A DNA stretch of 64,000 nt, from positions 62,001 through 126,000 of the forward strand of contig NZ_CABPSA010000006.1 of NCBI RefSeq assembly GCF_902459615.1. Reading direction: 5' to 3'. Below are positions 58,277-64,000 of this stretch, piece by piece. This stretch comes from Pandoraea commovens. GTDB lineage: Bacteria > Pseudomonadota > Gammaproteobacteria > Burkholderiales > Burkholderiaceae. The position numbers and the translations under genes were made by a program. Each line of letters starts with the position of its first letter. The first letter of the stretch is position 1. The notes under the pieces were generated by a model. The model saw only the letters and a list, made by a program, of their open reading frames with translations. It did not search any database and was not told the origin of the DNA.

Positions 58277-59197
58277 ATGAACTTACGCTCGCTCGATCTG
58301 AATCTGTTGCTCGTGTTCGAGTCGCTGCTGCGCACGCGCAGCACGACGGTCACGGCCGAGGAACTGAACCTCACGCAATCGGCGGTGAGCAATGCGCTCA
58401 AGCGTCTGCGGCTCGCCTTCGGCGACCCGTTGTTCGTCAAAACACCGCAAGGCATGCTGCCGACCGATCTCGCCGCATCGCTGGCGCCACCGGTCACTGA
58501 GGGACTCGGCCTGATTCGTGGTGCCGTCGAAGCGCCGCAGGACTTCGTCCCGGCAAATGCGCAGCGCACGTTCCGTCTTTACCTCAGCGACATCGGCCAA
58601 CTGATCTTCATGCCGAAGCTCATGGCTACGCTCGCCGTCGAAGCGCCCGGCGTTCGCATCGTCACGGTCGACACGACCCCGCGCGAAGCGCAGAACGCGA
58701 TGGCGATGGGCGACATCGATCTCACGCTCGGCCTGTTCACACGTTTCTCGTCCGGCTTCCATCAGCAGCGCCTGTTTCGCGAGCACTATGTGGCCCTCGT
58801 GCGCGAAGGGCATCCGACCATTCGCGGCGAGCTCACGGCCGAGACGTTCCTTCACGCGGCGCACGCCGTCTACCGCCCGACGGCCGGTCATCACGACGTG
58901 TTCGAGACCGCCGTCGAGCATTGGTTTGCGCAGTCGGGGCAGCAGCGTCACGTGGCGCTGCGCATGGCGCACTCGATGGGACTCTCGGCGTTGATCGCTG
59001 CGAGCGATCTGGTGGTGTGCGTGCCGACGCGTCTGGGGCGCGCCCTCAAGGCGGCCGCCGACCTGCGCACTTACGCGCTGCCGTTCGACGGTCCCGAGTT
59101 CGACATCTCGCAACTCTGGCACGAGCGTTTTCACACCGACGCTGGCCATCGCTGGCTGCGCAGCACGATCTTCCGCCTGTTCCACGGCGAAGACTGA
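58277..59197 (+). CDS. LysR-family regulator, NahR/PcaQ-like
   Basis: 306 residues. It begins MNLRSLDLNLLLVFESLL and has LNLTQSAVSNALKRLRLAFGDPLFVKT, the NodD/NahR subfamily pattern that usually regulates aromatic catabolism. It precedes, on the same strand, the extradiol-dioxygenase operon. A TTG 21 bases upstream was rejected. Confidence 0.9.
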   Translation: MNLRSLDLNLLLVFESLLRTRSTTVTAEELNLTQSAVSNALKRLRLAFGDPLFVKTPQGMLPTDLAASLAPPVTEGLGLIRGAVEAPQDFVPANAQRTFRLYLSDIGQLIFMPKLMATLAVEAPGVRIVTVDTTPREAQNAMAMGDIDLTLGLFTRFSSGFHQQRLFREHYVALVREGHPTIRGELTAETFLHAAHAVYRPTAGHHDVFETAVEHWFAQSGQQRHVALRMAHSMGLSALIAASDLVVCVPTRLGRALKAAADLRTYALPFDGPEFDISQLWHERFHTDAGHRWLRSTIFRLFHGED

Positions 59198-59281
59198 TCC
59201 GTCCCCCGTCTGACGACACACACTCGCTGCGCATGCATGCGAGGCAGCGTCGCGCCCGCATGCTGCACCCCCAATTCACGA

Positions 59282-59302
59282 CGTAAATACCGCGCATTTA
59301 CG
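59282..59302 (+). promoter_or_regulatory. Dyad upstream of the aromatic operon
   Basis: CGTAAAT, 7 bases, ATTTACG. It lies 106 bases before the dioxygenase GTG, a usual LysR activator position. A CGCTGC/GCAGCG hairpin at 59225-59249 may end the LysR transcript. Confidence 0.5.
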
Positions 59303-59407
59303 CAATTTGTTGGCGTCATGCGACGCCGGTCCTTATCGTATCCCTCACGACATTGAAGTCACCGGACGCAGGTCCGGGACACGAACAATATCCGCAGGAG
59401 ACAAGCG

Positions 59408-60271
59408 GTGATCAATCTGCACGACATTCGTTACGTGCGGCTGGGGACGCGCGACCTCGAAGGTGCGACACGCTATGCGCGCACCATTCTCGGGTTGCAG
59501 GAAGTGCGTCGGGAAGCCGGTTTCGTATTCCTTCGCAGCGACAGCCGCGATCATTCGGTGTGCTACTTCGAGGGCGACCCTGCCGACCATACGGTGGCGT
59601 TCGACGTCGCGAGCGATGCGCATTTCGACGCCGCAGCAGCACAACTCGACGCCATGCACATCGAGTTTCGACGCGGGACGCGCGACGAGGCCGACCTGCG
59701 CCGCGTGGCCGATTTCCTCACGTTCCGCGATCCCACCGGCAACCAGATCGAACTGGTGCTGCGCGCGGCGCAGACCGGACGGGGTTATCACGGCGAGCGC
59801 GACGCGGGCATCGATTCGTTCAGCCACGTGGGTTTGTGCACGACGGACGCACGTCGCGACGAAGCCTTCTGGACCAGCGTGTGCAACGCCCGTGTGTCGG
59901 ACCGTATCGGCGACGCGCCGCTGCTTCGCATCGACGACGTCCATCACAAGATCGCGCTGTTCCCGGCCAGGCGTGCGGGCATTCAGCATGTGAACTTTCA
60001 GGTGAACGGCATCGACGACCTGATGCGCTCGTGGTACTTCCTGCGCGAGCAGGGCGTGCCGATTCGCTTCGGTCCGGGGCGACACCCGACGTCGCACGCG
60101 ATGTTCCTGTACTTCGCGGGGCCGGACGGCATGGTCTACGAGTACTCCACGGGCGTGCGCAAGATCGCGCCGGAGGACGAAGCCACATACGTGCCGCGTC
60201 AGTTCCCGTTCGATCCGACCGGGTTCTGCATGTGGGGCGCGAAGCCCGAGATCCCCGAGTTTTCGTCCTGA
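59408..60271 (+). CDS. Type I extradiol ring-cleavage dioxygenase (VOC)
   Basis: 287 residues, two VOC domains. The iron ligands are H140 (FSHVGLC), H194 (QHVNFQV) and E245 (VYEYSTG). It cleaves a catechol-type ring next to the diol. The start is GTG with CAGGAGA upstream. First gene of a dioxygenase-aldolase-MFS-porin run. The substrate is unknown. Confidence 0.9.
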   Translation: MINLHDIRYVRLGTRDLEGATRYARTILGLQEVRREAGFVFLRSDSRDHSVCYFEGDPADHTVAFDVASDAHFDAAAAQLDAMHIEFRRGTRDEADLRRVADFLTFRDPTGNQIELVLRAAQTGRGYHGERDAGIDSFSHVGLCTTDARRDEAFWTSVCNARVSDRIGDAPLLRIDDVHHKIALFPARRAGIQHVNFQVNGIDDLMRSWYFLREQGVPIRFGPGRHPTSHAMFLYFAGPDGMVYEYSTGVRKIAPEDEATYVPRQFPFDPTGFCMWGAKPEIPEFSS

Positions 60272-60290
60272 CCTGCTGGCGGGTATCCCC

Positions 60291-61046
60291 ATGACACAAG
60301 TTACGTTCGATGCCGCCCGTCACGGTGGCATTGCCGACCTCGACCGCGCGGTGCGCGTGGCGGCCCGCACGCTGGCACGCGCCGGGCTGGCGCATGCGTA
60401 CGGGCATTGCAGTGCGCGTATCGATGCGGATTGCTTCGTCGTCTGCGCCGCACGTCCGATGGGACTCATCGGCATCGGCGAGCCGGGCACCGTGGTGCCG
60501 ATCGACGGTCCGCTGCCAGACGGCGTGCTCGGCGAAGTCCGTCTGCATCAAAAGATCTATCGCTCGCGTCCTGACATCGGTGCAGTTGCGCGCACCATGC
60601 CGCCCAGGACCATGTCGCTCTCAACGCTTCGCCGCACGCCGCGCGCGCTGCACGGGCCGGGCACTTACTTCGCACCCGGCGTGCCGCTTTGGGACGACCC
60701 GCAACTGATTCGCTCCGACGAACAGGCTGCCGCCGTGATCGCCACGATGGGCACGAATGCTGCCGTCGTCATGCGCGGCAACGGCGCTGTCGTTGCCGCC
60801 GACTCGCTCGAAGCGATGGTCGCGCTCACGTGGTACCTCGAAGACGCCGCGCGCGTGGATCTCGACGTGCTCGCGCTCGAAGCGTCGCTGCCCGCAGCCG
60901 TGCTGAACGACGACGAATGCCGTGCGCGCGCCACGCGCTCGGGCCGGATCATCGAGCGCATGTGGGAGTACCTGTCGGCGGGCGACCCGGAGTTGCCCGA
61001 CGCTCTCGCGCGCCCGTCTTCATCTTCTTCACACCACCGTTCTTGA
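60291..61046 (+). CDS. Class II aldolase/adducin-like protein lacking zinc histidines
   Basis: 251 residues of the aldolase II fold (GHCSARIDADCFVV, EVRLHQKIYRSRPDIGAV). The zinc HxH is RTM at 101-103 and the later His is replaced in MRGNGAVV (163-165). Related proteins in aromatic operons act as decarboxylases, for example on dihydroxyphthalate; that is a possibility only. It starts 19 bases after the dioxygenase. Confidence 0.82.
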   Translation: MTQVTFDAARHGGIADLDRAVRVAARTLARAGLAHAYGHCSARIDADCFVVCAARPMGLIGIGEPGTVVPIDGPLPDGVLGEVRLHQKIYRSRPDIGAVARTMPPRTMSLSTLRRTPRALHGPGTYFAPGVPLWDDPQLIRSDEQAAAVIATMGTNAAVVMRGNGAVVAADSLEAMVALTWYLEDAARVDLDVLALEASLPAAVLNDDECRARATRSGRIIERMWEYLSAGDPELPDALARPSSSSSHHRS

Positions 61047-61146
61047 TGTAATCGCCCCCAACCGGCTGCGAGCCCCCTGCACAGAGCGTCGTCGACAGAC
61101 GCCACGGCCCGCAGCTCTCGCGGTAGTTACCGCACAGGAGACAGAC

Positions 61147-62487
61147 ATGGAAATATCCGCTTTGATGAACCGTAGAGGCATCACGCCATTTCAATGGCGC
61201 GTGATTGCCCTATGCTTTCTGATCGTCACACTGGACGGCTTCGACACGGCGGCCATCGGCTACCTCGCACCGGCCATCCGCAGCGAATGGGCGATGGCGA
61301 CGACCAGCCTCGGCGCTGTGTTCGGCGCGGGCCTCGGTGGCCTGATGCTCGGCTGCTTCGTGTTCGGGCCGCTCGCCGACCGCATCGGCCGCAAGCGCGT
61401 GCTGATCCTCTCCGTCATTATGTTCTCGCTCGGCAGCATCGCCTCGGCTTACGTGCATAGCCCGACGGAGCTGGCTGTGCTGCGCTTCATCACCGGCATT
61501 GGTCTGGGCGGCGCGATGCCCAACGCCATCACGCTCAGTTCCGAGTATTGCGCCGAGCGCATGCGCTCGCTGCTCGTGACGGCCACCTTCTGCGGCTTCA
61601 CGCTGGGCTTCGCCATCGGCGGTGAAATCGTCGCACAGACGCTGCCGCACATCGGCTGGCGCGGCGTGTTGATCGCGGGCGGCGTGGTGCCGATCGCCTT
61701 CGTGCCGGTGCTCATGCGCTGGTTGCCGGAGTCGATGCGCTACCTCGCGGCGCGCGGCGACCGTGCCGATCAGCTGCTGGAAATCGCCCGTCACATCGAC
61801 CCGCAAGTCACGCGCATCGACCCGGAAGTGACGCCTGCCGGGCAGACGAATTCGGCGGTGGGCGGCCTGTTCACGCGTCGTTACATCATGGGCACGCTGC
61901 TGCTCTGGGCGACGTACTTCTGCACGCTGTGTGCGTTCTATCTGCTCACGAGCTGGCTGCCGTTGGTCGTGAAGGATTCCGGTTACACGCTCGCGGAAGC
62001 GGCGCGCATCGGTGCAATGTTGCCGCTCGGCGGCACCGTCGGCGCAGTGATGATCGGCTTCGCGATGGACCGCACGAGTCCGTATCGTGTGTTGGCGGCT
62101 TCGTATGTGATGGCCGGTATCGCGCTGTGCGTGCTGGGTGCGGTGACGCACCAGTCGGGCTGGCTGATGTTCGTCGTGTTCCTCGCGGGCTTCGGCATTG
62201 CGGGATCGCAGACCGGCGCGAACGCCCTGACGGCGGCGTACTACCCGACTGCTTCCCGTGCGACGGGCGTGGCTTGGGCGCTCGGTGTCGGCCGTCTCGG
62301 CTCGATCCTCGGTTCGAGCCTGGGCGGTCTGCTGATCGCCTCGGCGTCGAGCACGGCGCAGGCGTTCCAGATCGTCGCGATTCCGGCGTTTCTTGCGGCG
62401 GCGCTCATGCTGGTAATGCGTCGTCGCGTGGGGCGTGGCGGTTCGCTCGCTGCATCGGCGACGCAGCCTGCACCGGGCACCGTCTGA
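61147..62487 (+). CDS. MFS aromatic acid:H+ symporter (AAHS type)
   Basis: 446 residues, twelve hydrophobic segments. The signature FLIVTLDGFDTAAIGYLAP in segment 1 and GPLADRIGRKRVLI after segment 2 are typical of PcaK/BenK-type importers. It likely imports the aromatic acid used by the operon. ACAGGAGA precedes the ATG. Confidence 0.92.
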   Translation: MEISALMNRRGITPFQWRVIALCFLIVTLDGFDTAAIGYLAPAIRSEWAMATTSLGAVFGAGLGGLMLGCFVFGPLADRIGRKRVLILSVIMFSLGSIASAYVHSPTELAVLRFITGIGLGGAMPNAITLSSEYCAERMRSLLVTATFCGFTLGFAIGGEIVAQTLPHIGWRGVLIAGGVVPIAFVPVLMRWLPESMRYLAARGDRADQLLEIARHIDPQVTRIDPEVTPAGQTNSAVGGLFTRRYIMGTLLLWATYFCTLCAFYLLTSWLPLVVKDSGYTLAEAARIGAMLPLGGTVGAVMIGFAMDRTSPYRVLAASYVMAGIALCVLGAVTHQSGWLMFVVFLAGFGIAGSQTGANALTAAYYPTASRATGVAWALGVGRLGSILGSSLGGLLIASASSTAQAFQIVAIPAFLAAALMLVMRRRVGRGGSLAASATQPAPGTV

Positions 62488-62640
62488 TCCTCGCCTGAGC
62501 ACTCAACGGATGCACGCCGAACCTCCGGCGTGCGTCTGCGAAGTACCCGCCGCCAGCGCACGTCCCCCGACGGCGATGCGGCGGCGCTGCAACTGACCGG
62601 CACAGGTCAGGCCACCACACGTATCCATGGAGACATCACC

Positions 62641-63783
62641 GTGATCCACAAGGGACTGCCTGCGCTCGCGCTGGCTGCCGGCCTCGCATTGGCCACCACT
62701 TCCGCTTCGGCCCAGAGCGTGACGCTCTACGGCATTCTCGACACCGGCATCGAATACATCTCGCACGCCGGGCCCAACAACAGTTCGCTCGTACGCATGC
62801 CAGCCAACACGGGTTCGTTGCCGTCGCGTTGGGGCCTGCGCGGGGACGAAGACCTTGGCGGCGGTCTGCACGCGCTGTTCATGCTGGAGAACGGCTTCAA
62901 CGTGCGCGCGGGCGATCTGAATCAGGGCGGACGGTTGTTCGGGCGTCAGGCGTGGGTCGGGTTGTCGAATCAATACGGCACGCTGTCGTTTGGGCGTCAG
63001 TATTCGATGACGTTCTGGGTGATGAACGATGCCGACATTCTCGGCCCGGACCTGTACGGCAGCGGCTCGCTCGACAACTACATCCCCAATGCGCGCAGCG
63101 ACAACACCGTCGCCTACAAGGGGGTGTTCAGTGGGCTTACCGTCGGTGCGACCTACTCGTTCGGACGCGACAGCGGCGGCACCGGCAACTCGCCCGGACA
63201 AGGCACCTGTGCCGGTCAGACGCCGGGACAGATGACGGCTTGCCGTCAGGTCTCCGCGATGCTGAAGTACGACACGGCGTGGTTTGGGGTGGCCGGGGCA
63301 TGGGACGAGCAACGCGGCGGTGCGGGCGCAGCTGCGAGCTTCTTCAACGGCGCGGCGGCGGTGCCGCTGACCAGTTCGTCGGACAAGGACACCCGTTGGC
63401 AATTGAACGGCTATGTGAAAGGCGGCAACTGGAAGGCGGGCGCGGGGTGGCTGGGACGTCGCGTGCAGACCGCGTCGGCCGCCGTCGCCGACGTGAATTC
63501 CGACATGTTCTACATCGGGGCGCTGTATCAGTTCTCCCCGGCATTTGCCGTCGACGGCGAAGTCTTCCGCATGTTGAACGCCCGTCAGAACGCGCGGGCG
63601 ACGATGGCCACGTTGCGCGGTACGTATTTCCTGTCGAAGCGCACGGCGGTGTACACACAAGTCGCCTGGCTTGGCAACAGCGAACATGCGGCTTACTCGG
63701 TCAGTTCGGGCGGAGCAGGGGGATCGCCCGCAGCGGGCGCGAGCCAGTTGGGCGTGAACGTCGGCATGCGGCATACGTTCTGA
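62641..63783 (+). CDS. Gram-negative porin, Burkholderia trimeric type
   Basis: 380 residues from a GTG at 62641 with TGGAGAC upstream. Signal peptide to SASA, mature QSVTLYGILDTGIEYI, and LPSRWGLRGDEDLGGGLHALFMLENGF; it ends VGMRHTF. It probably gives outer-membrane entry for the aromatic substrate of the operon. Confidence 0.92.
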   Translation: MIHKGLPALALAAGLALATTSASAQSVTLYGILDTGIEYISHAGPNNSSLVRMPANTGSLPSRWGLRGDEDLGGGLHALFMLENGFNVRAGDLNQGGRLFGRQAWVGLSNQYGTLSFGRQYSMTFWVMNDADILGPDLYGSGSLDNYIPNARSDNTVAYKGVFSGLTVGATYSFGRDSGGTGNSPGQGTCAGQTPGQMTACRQVSAMLKYDTAWFGVAGAWDEQRGGAGAAASFFNGAAAVPLTSSSDKDTRWQLNGYVKGGNWKAGAGWLGRRVQTASAAVADVNSDMFYIGALYQFSPAFAVDGEVFRMLNARQNARATMATLRGTYFLSKRTAVYTQVAWLGNSEHAAYSVSSGGAGGSPAAGASQLGVNVGMRHTF

Positions 63784-63802
63784 TCTTCTGATCGCATGAA
63801 AA

Positions 63803-63834
63803 AAACGGCGGACTGTGTTCGCAGGGCGCCGTTT
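63803..63834 (-). terminator. Terminator between porin and the last gene
   Basis: AAACGGCG and CGCCGTTT pair. On the minus strand a run of seven T follows, so it mainly serves the leftward gene. Confidence 0.75.
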
Positions 63835-63871
63835 CTCATTCCGAACGCGGTAGACGTTCGGTGTCGATCGA

Positions 63872-64000
63872 TTACAGCAAGCCAGCCTCGGCGAGTTGCG
63901 CGCGACGTGGGTCGCCCTGACGCGAGAGCATCCAGCCCGGGTACTCGCTGGGCAGCGCGCTCGCGGCGTTGATCGCCGACAGTTCGCGTTCGTTCAGCGT
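63872..64000 (-). CDS. Aldo/keto reductase, C-terminal 42 residues
   Basis: The minus strand is open from the window edge to a TAA at 63872-63874. The tail LSAINAASALPSEYPGWML plus SRQGD matches the end of NADPH-dependent aldo/keto reductases. The rest lies beyond the window. Confidence 0.65.
   Translation of the reverse strand, partial: TLNERELSAINAASALPSEYPGWMLSRQGDPRRAQLAEAGLL

Overview
The window looks like chromosomal DNA of a high-GC Gram-negative betaproteobacterium of the Burkholderiaceae, most likely Pandoraea or a close relative. Reasons: the Burkholderia-type 2-aminoethylphosphonate cluster, the uvrA / MFS / ssb arrangement, two porins of the Burkholderia trimeric type, an autotransporter with an extended signal peptide region, and many small regulator-plus-catabolic-operon units. 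The genus is an inference from gene content. I saw no rRNA, tRNA, insertion sequence, prophage or CRISPR array.

Left part (0-14 kb). The N-terminal third of an autotransporter runs off the left edge. A complete phosphonate system follows: phnS-phnT-phnU-phnW leftward (uptake of 2-aminoethylphosphonate and its transamination) and phnR-phnA-phnY rightward (GntR regulator, phosphonoacetate hydrolase, phosphonoacetaldehyde dehydrogenase). The route is 2-aminoethylphosphonate to phosphonoacetaldehyde to phosphonoacetate to acetate plus phosphate. A Na/Pi-cotransporter-like protein and a PhnZ-like diiron oxygenase come next.

Middle (14-41 kb). There is a membrane protein gene behind a perfect 20-bp palindrome. 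A pair of small unrecognised proteins shares an N-terminal module and a leader hairpin that covers the ribosome binding site. A PAS regulator / hydroxyaspartate-type dehydratase / RidA operon is read from a leaderless-looking promoter. Housekeeping genes (AI-2E transporter, uvrA, MFS, ssb) follow, then a glycosyltransferase-deacetylase pair, a patatin-type two-partner-in-one (type Vd) autotransporter, an RstAB-like two-component system and DoxX. A GntR gene and a TauD-type dioxygenase plus amino-acid-type ABC transporter operon share GTATAC-type sites. LacI / PhoD / HD hydrolase and a porin close this part.

Right part (41-64 kb). An Lrp regulator faces a carbamoylase / diaminopropionate ammonia-lyase / M20 hydrolase operon with a GntR gene behind it. 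A muconic-semialdehyde-type dehydrogenase follows. Then comes a lysine/2-aminoadipate operon (2-oxoadipate dioxygenase HglS, piperideine-6-carboxylate dehydrogenase, aminotransferase) with its LysR regulator. Next are YitT, ilvE, a YfcF-type glutathione transferase with a LysR gene, and finally a LysR-controlled aromatic operon (extradiol dioxygenase, class II aldolase-like protein without its zinc histidines, AAHS-type MFS, porin). The last bases are the C-terminus of an aldo/keto reductase.

Overall the window is an accessory catabolic and transport region set around a few housekeeping genes. The least explained items are the paired small proteins with SD-masking hairpins at 15.2-16.2 kb, the orphan PhnZ-like protein, the leaderless dyad promoter at 18.35 kb, and the aromatic operon at 59-64 kb.
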